The notes beneath the pieces were generated by a model that saw only the letters and a list, made by a program, of their open reading frames with translations, was not told the origin of the DNA and made no database searches. Positions 25,133-34,050 of a stretch of DNA of 40,210 nt are shown in pieces (position 1 is the stretch's first letter; every line of letters starts with the position of its first letter). Origin of the DNA: Bacteroidota bacterium (GTDB lineage: Bacteria > Bacteroidota > Bacteroidia > Chitinophagales > Saprospiraceae); contig DROJ01000062.1 in NCBI GenBank assembly GCA_011321935.1, positions 1 through 40,210 on the forward strand, given 5' to 3'. The translations under genes and the position numbers were made by a program.

Positions 25133-28100
25133 ATGAAAAGACAAATATTTTTTATAAAAAACGGGATGCGTACCTGCCTGTTGGCGGTGGGGCTTTTCTC
25201 TTTTTTTCAGGCCCGTGCATCCCACATCGTGGGGGCCGAAATCAGGTACGAGTGCATCGGCAACGACGAGTACATCATCACCCTCGATGTCTATCGCGAC
25301 TGCGGCGACATCAATAACGAAGGCTTCGACGACCCCGCATTTTTGGCCGCCTTTACGGCAGATGGAACCTACATCAGTGAGATGAACGAGTTCCTTACCA
25401 TGCACCCCGTTTTTACAGATACACTGCCCAACAATATTTCAAATGACCCTTGCCTGCTGCCCCCGCCAAATGTATGCGTCCAGACGGCGAGGTATCGAGG
25501 CACGGTGACATTGACCCGTCCGGGGGGCATTTATATTGTCTATCAAAGGTGCTGCCGCAATGCAACGATCACCAATATCGAAGACCCCGAATTTACAGGT
25601 TCCACCTACTTTGTTTACATCTCTCCAGAGTCGCGGGCGATCTGCAACAGCAGCCCGGAATTTGGCTTTTACCCGCCCATTTTTGTTTGTGTAAACAAGC
25701 CCATCGAGCATGACCACGCAGCTACCGATATGGACGGCGACAGCTTGGTTTACAAATTATACACCCCGTTTACGGGGGCTACTTTTAGTGAACCCAACCC
25801 GCCGGGGGCAGGCGTAACACCTCCTCCTTACGACACCGTGACTTGGATAGACCCGCCTTATAATCTGGACAATGTGCTTGGGCCGAGCAGCATTGCCAAC
25901 TTGTCCATTGACCCGCAGACGGGGCTTATCACGGGCTATCCAGAAATCATGGGGCAGTTTGTGGTGGGCGTCAGCGTGGAGGAATACCGCAACGGAATAT
26001 TGCTGTCGGTGGTGCGGCGCGATTTTCAATACAATGTAGGTGAGTGCGTGCAAGTGACCGCCGAGATAGTGGCCGACACGGTGCAGTGCGATGACCTGAC
26101 CGTTGAGTTTGGCAATGCGACCAATGGGCCAGAAAACTTTCTTTGGTACTATGTGCATGGCACGGACACCGTTTTCTTTTCAAATGAATTTGAGCCGACC
26201 TTCACTTTCCCCGACACGGGCAAATATGAAATTTTGCTGATTGCCGAGCCGGGTTTTGAATGCGTGGACACGGCGAGCCTCCCTATTTTTTTCCAATTTA
26301 ATTCGTTGTCCGCTGATTTTAATTGGCAAACATTTGACTGCAGCACGGAGTCCGTTTTGGCGCTGACCGATTTGTCGGAAGACAATGTTTCGCCGCCGAG
26401 CGAATGGCATTGGGAGGTGGCTTTTGGCGATACCGTTTTGGTGGATTCGGTGCAAAACCCGGTTTTTCAATTGCCCAATCCCGCAAGCGGAACGATCACT
26501 TTGACGGTGCTTTCGCGCAATGGATGTGAGACAATAACGACCCAAAATTTTGAAACGGGCAATAACGACCCTACCGACTGCCTGCCGGACGTGGTGCAAA
26601 TTTGCATCGGCGAAACGGCAGAACTGAACCCTGTCTGCGATACCGAAGGTTTTACTTTTCAATGGGCAACGCCGCTTGTTCCACCTGACCAACAGAACTT
26701 CCCCAACCCCCTTGTTTCGCCTTTGCTGACCACTCTTTACGATGTGACCATCACTGGCCTTGCGGGGCTTTGCACCACTGAAACGAGCGTTACGGTGGAG
26801 GTCAGCCCCGCGGTGGTTTTGGATTTTGAACCTGATACCGATTGCGATGCGCGGGTAGTCCATTTTGTCAATCAGAGCCAAAATGCGCCTGCGGGCTACG
26901 TTTGGAATTTTGGTGACCCAAGCAATCCGAACGCAGGTTCTGACCAATCCGAACCGACCTATACTTACCCCGATTACGGCACCTACACAGTGACCTTGAT
27001 GACTGCCCCCGATGCGATCTGCGGAGATACCATCACGCGGGAAATCACCCTCACCGAAAAGATTTTAAATGCTGCTTTTGACTTTGATTTTGTGACCTGC
27101 GAGGTAGGAATTGTTGCCATCGAATTTTTTGATATTTCCGAAAACAGCCTCGGCAATACGACGGGTTGGCAATGGGAGTTCAGCGGCGTTTACAATGGCA
27201 CTTCGACCCTTCCAAGCCCTACCGTGGTAGTAGATCAAGAAGGAGAACTGAACGTGACCTTGACCATCACCACAGATGAAAATTGCGTGAGCGCAACCAT
27301 GTCGCAGTCCCTGCAAATTGACCTCACCGAACTGCCCGGCCTCAACGAAAGCGAGGTTTTGGGATGCCTCGAACAGGGCGTCGTGCTGAACCCTGGCGGC
27401 GATGCAAGCTACTCCTACCAATGGTTCCCGGCGACTGGCCTTTCTTGCAACGGCTGCCCCGATCCCACCACTTCGCCAAGCCCTTTTGCCAACCCAACGG
27501 AGACGACCACTTACACCGTGATGATCGAAAATATTTCGGCGGACACTTGCTTCATCACCCGCGAAGTGACCGTAAATGTGCCGGAAGATGTTGGCCTCAT
27601 CGGTAGCGATGATGTGTTGACTTGCGACCCCACGGCGACCCTTTCTGCCACCACCACTTCGCTCGGCGTGACCTTTAATTGGTTTGATGAAAATGGCGGT
27701 TTGGTGCAAGCTGGAAGCAGCAGCACGACCGTGGATGTGTCGGGTTACAGCGACTATACCATCCGCGCCACCGACCAATTTGGCTGCGATTATTTTGATA
27801 CCGTTCGGGTGGCAGGCGGGCCGGTCAATATCGAAACTTCGGGCGACCAAATCCTTTGTTCCGACGACCCGCTCGATGTTTTTGCGACCAACCTCGACCC
27901 CAACGATACGCTGACTTGGCAGTGGTCGCCCGCCGCTTCTTTTAATGGCCCGACGGATGTGGCCGACCCCGAAATAATCGTCGTGCCGGGCAACCAGACA
28001 CTGACTGTTTTTGCAGAAAACCAATTTGGTTGCGAAGCAACTGAAGAAGTAGAAATAGACGTGGTGGACGTGAACAACAACCTCGATTTTGACTTCCAAG

Positions 28101-31100
28101 TGGAGTGCAACGGCAGTCAGGTGACTTTCATAAATACCAGCACCGGGGCTTATAATTTCTTCTGGGATTTTGGTGACCCGACAACCGATGGCGACACCTC
28201 GCATTTGGACAACCCAACTTATACCTACCCCGCCACAGGCGCCTACCCGGTAACCTTGACCATTGATTTTGACCTCGATTGTATCACTCCAATTCAGAAG
28301 CAGGTTGAGATAGCGGAAACGCAATTTGTTGTTGATTTTGGCTTCGATTATCTCAACTGCAGCGAGGATTCCATCCTCGTCCAGTTTTTTGATGAAACAG
28401 AATTTTTTGTAAATAATATTTCTGTGGTGAATTGGCTTTGGGAGTTGAGCAACGGGCAGACCTCAATGGAACAAAACCCCATTTTTACCATCTTGCCCGG
28501 CGAGGAGTTGGACGTTAGTTTGAGCATCGAAACCTCCAATGGCTGCACGGGCATGTATGCCGAATTTATCAAATTTGAATTTTTTAATATCAGCCTGCCC
28601 GATACTTTGGTGGTCTGTCCGGGCGACTCGGTTTTCCTCAACCCGCTCGGCGATGTGAGCTATGCTTACGACTGGTCGCCCGATGTTTCGATCAGCAGCA
28701 CGACGGCGGTCAACCCGCAGATATGGCCTGCGCAGACAACTGTTTACTCCGTTGAAATCACCAATTTTGCGCCCGATACCTGCTCTGTTGTTCGTGAAAT
28801 AACAGTGTTCGTTCCCGAAAAAATAAACCTCTCGGCAACGGGCGACGACCTCTCTTGCGGTGATCCAATTACGCTCGTTGCCTCCTCGCCCATTTCGCCG
28901 ATCAGCTACACTTGGACGGCTGATCCGGGAAGCATTGTCGGCATGGAAGATACTCTGATTCATGACCCGTTTATTGACACTGAATATGAAGTGTTGGCCA
29001 TAGACCAATATGGCTGCCGCGACTCAGCGCAGCTTTCGGTGGCCTTCGAGGAGGTCAATGTTGACCTCGTGGGCGACGGCAATGACTGCCCCGAAACGGA
29101 GGCTGTTTTGAAAGCGGTCAATAATGTGGACGACCATGTTTTGACTTTTGATTGGTCGTCTTCGCCCGGTGGTTCGGTGCTTTCGGGCAGCACTGATTCG
29201 GTTGCAACCATCCTCACGCCGGAGGCCGGTCAGTCCACTGTTTTTACGGTTTTTTTGGAAAATCAATTTGCCTGCACCGACACCTTATCCATTGCCGTTG
29301 ATGCCTATGCTTTTGTGCCGACGGTCTTGGACAGTGTGAAAGTTTGTTTCAATGCGCCTACTGAAATCAACCCCGGGGCGGACCCAAATTTGAACTACGA
29401 ATGGTCGCCCGCCGATGTGCTGAACATGGCCAACAGCCCAAATCCGACGGCGGTCATTTCCGAAACGACTGTTTTTTCGGTCATCGTTTCGGATGGTTTT
29501 GGTTTTGACAACTGCGCCGATACGCTCGATGTTTTGGCATTTGTGCCAACGCCCATCGAGATTACGGGCGCAGTGGACACCTTTACCTGCGGCGGGCCGA
29601 TCAGCCTCAATGCAACGACCAATGTGCCGACGGAAATTGAATGGCAGGATGAAAACGGGACGCCGCAAATGACGGGCAACCCCTTCCAAGTTGACCCCGA
29701 AACGGAGCAGGTTTTCATTGCGGTAGCGACCGATGGTTTTGCCTGCGTGGAGGCCGATACTTTTACTGTTTCCAACAATCAAATTGATATTGTTCTCGAC
29801 GGCGGCGGCGTGATTGATACCTGCCCACAGGACAACTTTATTATATGTGTCACTAATTTGGATTTGAACGATATGCTGACTTATGAATGGGAAGCCCTCT
29901 CCAACGGCAGCATCGAAAGCGGCGCAACGGAGGCCTGCCCGGTCATCACTACTTTGGAAGGCGCTACCGCAAATTTTGCCGTCACGGTGACCAATCAATG
30001 GGGCTGTACCTCGGAAGAAGAAGTGGATATTACGACCTATTCTTTCGACCCCGTGGTGCGCGAAGTCACTACTATTTGCCCGAATGTGCCGACGGAAATA
30101 AACCCCGAAGCAGCGGGTTCCGGCCTGACCTATATGTGGTCGCCGGCCACGGGGTTGAGCTGTACCGACTGCCCAAACCCGACCGCTACTTTGTCAATGA
30201 GCCAGCAATATTTGGTAACAATTTTAGGCTTCAATGGTGCGGACACCTGCTCGTTCAGTCAGTTGCTCAATGTCTTCGTAAATCCATTGATCGGGGTAAC
30301 GACTTCTCCCTCGCCCGACACCTCGCTTTGCGAGGAAACGGATATTACGCTCTCGGCAAATATGCAATCGCCCATCGGCGAGGAGGTCTGCTGGTACGAA
30401 AATACGCTCGACAACCTGATCGGCTGCGGCGATGAAATCACGGTGACGCCCGATGCGACGGTCAATTATTTTGCGGTAGCAAGTGATACTTTGGGCTGCC
30501 TCGACACTGCCTCGCTCACGGTGAATGCCTATCCGATTGATGTTGATCTGTTGGAGGAATATGTGTTCTGCGAAGAGGCCGAAACGCTCGATATTATAGC
30601 CACCAATAATGACCCGGCACAGGTGCTGACCTATGATTGGTTGCCGCAAAATTTCATCATTGACGCCGCTGCCGACAACAGCCGGATTACTATTGATGAT
30701 GTGCCTCCGGTGCAGGTTTTTACGGTAGCTATCGAAAATCAATTTGGCTGCAAGCTGACCGACAGCACCACTGTTTTGTATTTTAATATAGACCCGACGA
30801 TTGGTGAAATAACGGCTTCGCGGGACAGTATTTATTTTAATTCTGGCGAGTTTTCGCAATTGGAAATAGATGATATTGACGGCTATTTTTATAATTGGAT
30901 TCCGCCCGATGGCCTCGACGACCCATCAAGTCCCACGCCCATTGCTACCCCTTCGGAAACGACGGAGTACCTGCTCATCATCACCAATGAGTTTGGCTGT
31001 TCGGCAGAAAGGATGGACAGTATTATAGTCTTGAACCCCGATTGCGGCGAGCCGGATATTTTCATTCCCAATGCTTTTACGCCAAACGGCGACGGCGAAA

Positions 31101-31324
31101 ATGACGTGCTATATGTGCGCGGAAATATTATCGAAACAATGGAACTGGCCATTTACGACCGCTGGGGCGAGGAGGTGTTCCGCACCGAAGACCAAAGCGA
31201 GGGCTGGGACGGCAGGTTTAAAAATGAACTACTTGGGCCGGATGTTTATGGGTTTTATTTGAAAGCGAAATGCTTTAACGGGATGGAGTTTTTTAAGAAA
31301 GGGAATGTGATGATATTGAGGTAG
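25133..31324 (+). CDS. Giant adhesin-like surface protein with PKD-type modules and type B (CHU_C) T9SS sorting domain
   Basis: A 2063-residue exported protein. The signal peptide (core CLLAVGLFSFFQARA) fits either the ATG at 25133 or an in-frame ATG at 25166. Residues ~31-310 form a conserved-looking N-terminal region (SHIVGAEIRYECIGNDEYII, VYQRCCRNATI) found on gliding-associated proteins. After that come PKD-like and Ig-like modules, several with YVWNFGDP or FFWDFGDP. A compound unit starting at (V/I)CPxxxxxxNP recurs at residues ~1159, ~1402 and ~1646 with a period of ~244 residues. The last ~94 residues (DIFIPNAFTPNGDGEND, AIYDRWGEEVFRTED, GWDGRFKNE, VYGFYLKA) are a clear CHU_C/TIGR04131 type B sorting domain. 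Expected role: cell-surface adhesion or motility, exported with help from the PorP-like protein upstream. Confidence 0.95.
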   Translation: MKRQIFFIKNGMRTCLLAVGLFSFFQARASHIVGAEIRYECIGNDEYIITLDVYRDCGDINNEGFDDPAFLAAFTADGTYISEMNEFLTMHPVFTDTLPNNISNDPCLLPPPNVCVQTARYRGTVTLTRPGGIYIVYQRCCRNATITNIEDPEFTGSTYFVYISPESRAICNSSPEFGFYPPIFVCVNKPIEHDHAATDMDGDSLVYKLYTPFTGATFSEPNPPGAGVTPPPYDTVTWIDPPYNLDNVLGPSSIANLSIDPQTGLITGYPEIMGQFVVGVSVEEYRNGILLSVVRRDFQYNVGECVQVTAEIVADTVQCDDLTVEFGNATNGPENFLWYYVHGTDTVFFSNEFEPTFTFPDTGKYEILLIAEPGFECVDTASLPIFFQFNSLSADFNWQTFDCSTESVLALTDLSEDNVSPPSEWHWEVAFGDTVLVDSVQNPVFQLPNPASGTITLTVLSRNGCETITTQNFETGNNDPTDCLPDVVQICIGETAELNPVCDTEGFTFQWATPLVPPDQQNFPNPLVSPLLTTLYDVTITGLAGLCTTETSVTVEVSPAVVLDFEPDTDCDARVVHFVNQSQNAPAGYVWNFGDPSNPNAGSDQSEPTYTYPDYGTYTVTLMTAPDAICGDTITREITLTEKILNAAFDFDFVTCEVGIVAIEFFDISENSLGNTTGWQWEFSGVYNGTSTLPSPTVVVDQEGELNVTLTITTDENCVSATMSQSLQIDLTELPGLNESEVLGCLEQGVVLNPGGDASYSYQWFPATGLSCNGCPDPTTSPSPFANPTETTTYTVMIENISADTCFITREVTVNVPEDVGLIGSDDVLTCDPTATLSATTTSLGVTFNWFDENGGLVQAGSSSTTVDVSGYSDYTIRATDQFGCDYFDTVRVAGGPVNIETSGDQILCSDDPLDVFATNLDPNDTLTWQWSPAASFNGPTDVADPEIIVVPGNQTLTVFAENQFGCEATEEVEIDVVDVNNNLDFDFQVECNGSQVTFINTSTGAYNFFWDFGDPTTDGDTSHLDNPTYTYPATGAYPVTLTIDFDLDCITPIQKQVEIAETQFVVDFGFDYLNCSEDSILVQFFDETEFFVNNISVVNWLWELSNGQTSMEQNPIFTILPGEELDVSLSIETSNGCTGMYAEFIKFEFFNISLPDTLVVCPGDSVFLNPLGDVSYAYDWSPDVSISSTTAVNPQIWPAQTTVYSVEITNFAPDTCSVVREITVFVPEKINLSATGDDLSCGDPITLVASSPISPISYTWTADPGSIVGMEDTLIHDPFIDTEYEVLAIDQYGCRDSAQLSVAFEEVNVDLVGDGNDCPETEAVLKAVNNVDDHVLTFDWSSSPGGSVLSGSTDSVATILTPEAGQSTVFTVFLENQFACTDTLSIAVDAYAFVPTVLDSVKVCFNAPTEINPGADPNLNYEWSPADVLNMANSPNPTAVISETTVFSVIVSDGFGFDNCADTLDVLAFVPTPIEITGAVDTFTCGGPISLNATTNVPTEIEWQDENGTPQMTGNPFQVDPETEQVFIAVATDGFACVEADTFTVSNNQIDIVLDGGGVIDTCPQDNFIICVTNLDLNDMLTYEWEALSNGSIESGATEACPVITTLEGATANFAVTVTNQWGCTSEEEVDITTYSFDPVVREVTTICPNVPTEINPEAAGSGLTYMWSPATGLSCTDCPNPTATLSMSQQYLVTILGFNGADTCSFSQLLNVFVNPLIGVTTSPSPDTSLCEETDITLSANMQSPIGEEVCWYENTLDNLIGCGDEITVTPDATVNYFAVASDTLGCLDTASLTVNAYPIDVDLLEEYVFCEEAETLDIIATNNDPAQVLTYDWLPQNFIIDAAADNSRITIDDVPPVQVFTVAIENQFGCKLTDSTTVLYFNIDPTIGEITASRDSIYFNSGEFSQLEIDDIDGYFYNWIPPDGLDDPSSPTPIATPSETTEYLLIITNEFGCSAERMDSIIVLNPDCGEPDIFIPNAFTPNGDGENDVLYVRGNIIETMELAIYDRWGEEVFRTEDQSEGWDGRFKNELLGPDVYGFYLKAKCFNGMEFFKKGNVMILR

Positions 31325-31331
31325 GGGGTAA

Positions 31332-31366
31332 GGTTTTCCACCCTGATTAAATCGGGATGGAAAATC
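31332..31366 (+). terminator. Hairpin after the giant adhesin gene
   Basis: GGTTTTCCACCCTGATT and AATCGGGATGGAAAATC pair with three G-T wobbles, starting 7 nt after the stop. There is no long T run, so termination strength is uncertain. Confidence 0.6.
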
Positions 31367-31509
31367 TCGCCCCTTTGCCCTTCAACTTGGTTCTGCTTAT
31401 TTTTGAAAATATAAAAAACGGAAAGTGTTTATTCTTCCTTCTCTATTATTTCCTCAATTTTTTCAATCATGGATTTAACTTTTGGTATTAATGGTTCGAT
31501 ATCAATTTC

Positions 31510-31824
31510 TTATACCGATTGAAAATCTTCATAATCAGCTTCTTGCCTTATTCCAAAAAGTTGATTGAACACTATCCCATCCTCTTTGTCAATTTTGCCG
31601 GACTTGACCAGTTCTTTGTTGAATATTGTTTTTAATCCAGTATGAGTGGTCGCCCGTATTTCTTTTTTCGCCAAATATGCTGAAACAATATAAAAACAAG
31701 CATAATACAAGCGGTTTGCCGCAGCGTTCCAGCGCTCATTGGACGCCAAGATTTTCCCGTCATCAAATGCTTCTTTTGCCCGGGACAATCTGTATTTCAC
31801 CAATTCCTCTTTTGAATACTTCAT
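31510..31824 (-). CDS. HEPN-domain protein (toxin-like), C-terminus lost to an in-frame stop
   Basis: A 104-residue helical protein (VKYRLSRAKEAFDDGKILAS, AANRLYYACFYIVSAYLAKK, RATTHTGLKTIFNKEL), the PF05168-type HEPN fold usually paired with a minimal nucleotidyltransferase. Its ATG overlaps the stop of the nucleotidyltransferase gene (ATGA at 31821-31824), the standard arrangement. The frame ends at TAA (31510-31512) after EADYEDFQSV. The same frame then continues without a break for 26 codons (EIDIEPLIPKVKSMIEKIEE and on) to a second stop at 31429, and that segment reads like the missing last helix. A GAA-to-TAA change would explain it. A canonical RX4-6H RNase motif is not obvious (only RATTH, RX3H). 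Likely a decaying toxin. Confidence 0.82.
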   Translation of the reverse strand: MKYSKEELVKYRLSRAKEAFDDGKILASNERWNAAANRLYYACFYIVSAYLAKKEIRATTHTGLKTIFNKELVKSGKIDKEDGIVFNQLFGIRQEADYEDFQSV

Positions 31825-32123
31825 GCTCTAAATCCTTGTTCCTTTATTATTTGATAAATAGGAGTAACTGCGCGTTTTTCCCATTCGGATTTTGTATGGA
31901 TTATTGAACTGATTACTTGGTCTGTAGCCAATTCTATTTCATATAGCCGTTCTCTGATTTCTTTTTTTTCCTTTTTTGAAATAGCGTCTTTCCCCAACAA
32001 AATCAAAAAATCCCAATCGGATTCCCTTTTGTGATCTCCTCTTGCACGAGATCCAAAAAGTATAACATCATTGTTCGCAGATATTTTGTTTATTTCTTTT
32101 TTTACTGTTTCGACTATATTCAT
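31821..32123 (-). CDS. Minimal nucleotidyltransferase (MNT), antitoxin-type
   Basis: A 100-residue protein starting MNIVETVKKEINKI; an in-frame ATG at 32141 would add six residues. The active-site pattern GSRARGDHKRESDWDF keeps the full GS-X10-DxD arrangement (GS, then D-W-D), so the enzyme looks intact. MNT antitoxins of this class act on the partner HEPN toxin, in studied cases by adenylylating it. The gene precedes and overlaps the HEPN gene by four bases, so they are translationally coupled. It is interesting that the antitoxin is intact while the toxin frame is shortened. Confidence 0.92.
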   Translation of the reverse strand: MNIVETVKKEINKISANNDVILFGSRARGDHKRESDWDFLILLGKDAISKKEKKEIRERLYEIELATDQVISSIIHTKSEWEKRAVTPIYQIIKEQGFRA

Positions 32124-32179
32124 AACTGGCGATTTAAACAAAGATAAGGGTAACTATCCAGCATTGGCAAATGATGAAG

Positions 32180-32268
32180 GTTCTCCCGCAGAGCCCCGCA
32201 AAGGTTTCGTAAAGTCTCGCAAAGCGAGGCGAATCTGCGTCCTGCTTTGCGAAACTCTGCGGGAGAAC
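32180..32268. repeat. Diverged copy of the TCTCCCGCAAAG inverted repeat
   Basis: The left arm from 32180 (GTTCTCCCGCAGAGCCCCGC ... AAAGC) and right arm 32244-32268 (GCTTTGCGAAACTCTGCGGG AGAAC) pair with a deletion in the right arm. Outer ends and inner AAGTCTCGCAAAGC match the 7938 element. It lies upstream of the MNT gene. Confidence 0.85.
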
Positions 32269-32315
32269 TACAGAAGTGCTGAACAGTTACGATAAGGTTT
32301 TTAGCCGAAAATATT

Positions 32316-32807
32316 TCACGCGTCTTTTTCTCCCTCGTCTCCTATTTTATCCTCTTTCAACGACTCCTTAAACTCCTCCAATTTTTCGCCCGCATGTTTC
32401 CATTCTTCTTTTGCTGCGCTGCTCAGCTTTTCGCCTGCCTTGGCGGCTTTGGTTTTTGCCTTTTTGATTAATTCCTCCGGGTCGCCGACGCGCTCGGCAA
32501 ACTCCTCTTTCACTTTTTCTTTCGTTTCGTTGAACAGTTCGGTAGCGCCTTCCATGCCCTCCTGCGCGGCCTCTTTTACTTTTTCGCTTGCTGCCGCAAA
32601 TGTTGTTTTTGCCTTGTCCAATATTTCGGAGGGTTCGCCGTAGCTATCGGTGAAATCTTCTTTGGCCTCGGCCAATTTTTCTTTAGCCTGCTCGGCGAGT
32701 TTGGCCGTGTCTTCGGCGACGGCGTCCACTACTTCTTTAATGTCCTCGGAAGCATGTTCGAGGGTTTCTTTTGTTTTGCTGAAAAGTTTTTTAAAAAAAT
32801 TTGCCAT
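32316..32807 (-). CDS. LEA-like / YtxH-like amphipathic helical protein
   Basis: A 163-residue, highly charged helical protein (MANFFKKLFSKTKETLEHAS, then repeats of (K/E)-rich 11-mers such as AEQAKEKLAEAKEDF and KVKEAAQEGMEGATEL). I chose the ATG at 32807; the longer frame to 32969 runs into a repeat element. Such proteins resemble late-embryogenesis-abundant or apolipoprotein-like helices linked to desiccation or envelope stress, but only by composition. A second protein of the same type begins at 39878. It has no signal peptide; the N-terminal FFKKLF could bind membranes. Confidence 0.85.
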   Translation of the reverse strand: MANFFKKLFSKTKETLEHASEDIKEVVDAVAEDTAKLAEQAKEKLAEAKEDFTDSYGEPSEILDKAKTTFAAASEKVKEAAQEGMEGATELFNETKEKVKEEFAERVGDPEELIKKAKTKAAKAGEKLSSAAKEEWKHAGEKLEEFKESLKEDKIGDEGEKDA

Positions 32808-32854
32808 GATAAAATTGGTTTGGTAAAAGTAGATTTTCCAGGTTTTAGAAATCT

Positions 32855-33120
32855 GGAAAATCTGGTAGTGGTAAAATGTACGTGATGGATAAAATTTTAG
32901 GTAACTGTTTTGCTCCAGAAAACCTGTTGAATTCACTAACCCCGAGTATTCGGGGAAAGCACAAAACATTATCGGATTTTAACCCAAAATATATACATAA
33001 ATTTTGGGTTAAAACCCAGATTCGTGCTTTGTCCACCCCCGACTGAAGTCGGGGGTTAGTGAATTTTGCAGGTTAACCGAGGGGGCATCACGTACTTTTT
33101 ACCACTACCGAAAATCTTCC
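32855..33120. repeat. 266-bp nested inverted-repeat element
   Basis: The outer arms 32855-32887 and 33086-33120 (GGTAGTGGTAAAA, GTACGTGATG) are near reverse complements. Inside lie three more nested pairs: AACCTGTTGAATTCACTAAC with GTTAGTGAATTTTGCAGGTT, GTGCTTT with AAAGCAC, and TAACCCAAAA with TTTTGGGTTA. Local hairpins CCCGAGTATTCGGG and CCCCCGACTGAAGTCGGGGG sit on each side. The element fills the gap between two minus-strand genes and has no ORF of its own. Confidence 0.88.
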
Positions 33121-33126
33121 TTTCAA

Positions 33127-33582
33127 TTAATTGTCCACCATTTTCACCTCCTCCAAAGAATACATCAGCCGGTTGATGTCGTCGGAGTTGAGGTGCAAGG
33201 TGCCTTTGATGGTAATGGGGTCGGCGGTAAATGCGACGGGTTTTATAGACACCACTTCCATCACCGTTTCCGGCCCGGCGCCGCCGCAGAAGAAACACAT
33301 ATTATATGGGTAGGCAGAAAGGATGAATTCTTTGTGGCTTTTGTAGCCTTCCACGGGGATGATATAGCCGGTGATGGTCACCTCTTTTCCGTCCAGAGAA
33401 ATTACGTCTTGACTGAACACGGGCACATCTACTTTGAAACCGAGCATCTCGTCGTATTCCTTTTTATAGGTTATTCTGGAGAGGGTTTTCCACATCGTAT
33501 TTTTTGCGCTGCTCTGTGAAAACAGCGGGGAGGAAAAACTCAAAAGCATCGCGCCGGTAAATAGAAACAACAGTTTTTTCAT
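33127..33582 (-). CDS. Exported DUF3299-like protein
   Basis: A 151-residue protein with a signal peptide (MKKLLFLFTGAMLLSFSSPL FSQ) starting at the ATG 33582; the longer frame to 33726 lacks coding character before it. The mature domain has KVDVPVFSQDVISLDGKEVT, ITGYIIPVEGYKSHKEFILS and CFFCGGAGPETVMEV, typical of the DUF3299 family, a small OB-like fold with a CxxC-type motif (CFFC). The function is unknown; the cysteines might bind a metal. The gene's stop lies 6 nt from the nested repeat element. It stands alone, with no clear operon partner. Confidence 0.85.
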   Translation of the reverse strand: MKKLLFLFTGAMLLSFSSPLFSQSSAKNTMWKTLSRITYKKEYDEMLGFKVDVPVFSQDVISLDGKEVTITGYIIPVEGYKSHKEFILSAYPYNMCFFCGGAGPETVMEVVSIKPVAFTADPITIKGTLHLNSDDINRLMYSLEEVKMVDN

Positions 33583-33780
33583 GCTTGGATTTATTTTTTG
33601 AAAATAAGAATACAAAGTAAAGGTTCTTATTGTTTGCTGAAAAGGTTTGTGGGAAATATTTGTTCCCATCTTTATAGACGGTGTTTTTTTTGAAAGCACA
33701 CAAGCGGGAGGGTTAATATTTTGCAAATACAGTGCTTTCTTATAAAAAGAAAAAATGGGATTTTTAATAGCCCCTTACCT

Positions 33781-33921
33781 TCTTCTTTCCCAGGATTCCA
33801 GAGCGGCGGCGTTTTGAACGCCGCACTTTCTCCAACCTTTGAATTTGAGCGGAGTGCGGGCTTGCAAGACCTGTCCCGATTTCTCGGGAACGCCGCCGCT
33901 CTGGAATTTTGGGAAAGAAGA
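33781..33921. repeat. Second copy of the GCGGCGTTTTGAACGCCGC inverted repeat
   Basis: The arms 33781-33813 and 33889-33921 pair over TCTTCTTTCCCA / TGGGAAAGAAGA and ATTCCAGAGCGGCGGCGTT / its exact complement, with a short mismatched patch between. The loop is longer than in the 17484 copy and includes a TCCCGATTTCTCGGGA hairpin. Confidence 0.9.
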
Positions 33922-34007
33922 TAGAAACAAATAAAAGCAGGCCTGTCATATTTACTAAAATACTGCTTTTGCAAATATTCCCTTCTGCCTGCATGGTAAA
34001 ACTTTTA

Positions 34008-34015
34008 TATATTTG
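34008..34015 (+). promoter_or_regulatory. Possible -7 box for the gene at 34051
   Basis: TATATTTG fits TAnnTTTG and lies 35 nt before the ATG. No upstream TTG box at standard spacing was found. Confidence 0.4.
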
Positions 34016-34050
34016 AGCCTAACATTTTTTTCACCAAAAACAACAACGAC

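Larger units (their letters stand above)
33583..34050. other. Divergent intergenic region carrying a repeat element
   Basis: This 468-nt AT-rich gap lies between the DUF3299-like gene (minus) and the 34051 gene (plus). It holds the repeat at 33781-33921 and a possible -7 box at 34008-34015. I see no convincing ORF; frames from 33672 to 33994 read through the repeat. Confidence 0.6.

Noticed and set aside
27065-28324. 419-codon minus-strand ORF
   Set aside because: It is a shadow of the giant adhesin coding strand; no domain or start context.
32180-32268. CRISPR-like appearance of repeated GCAAAG/CTCCCGC words
   Set aside because: There are two inverted arms, not several direct repeats with unique spacers.
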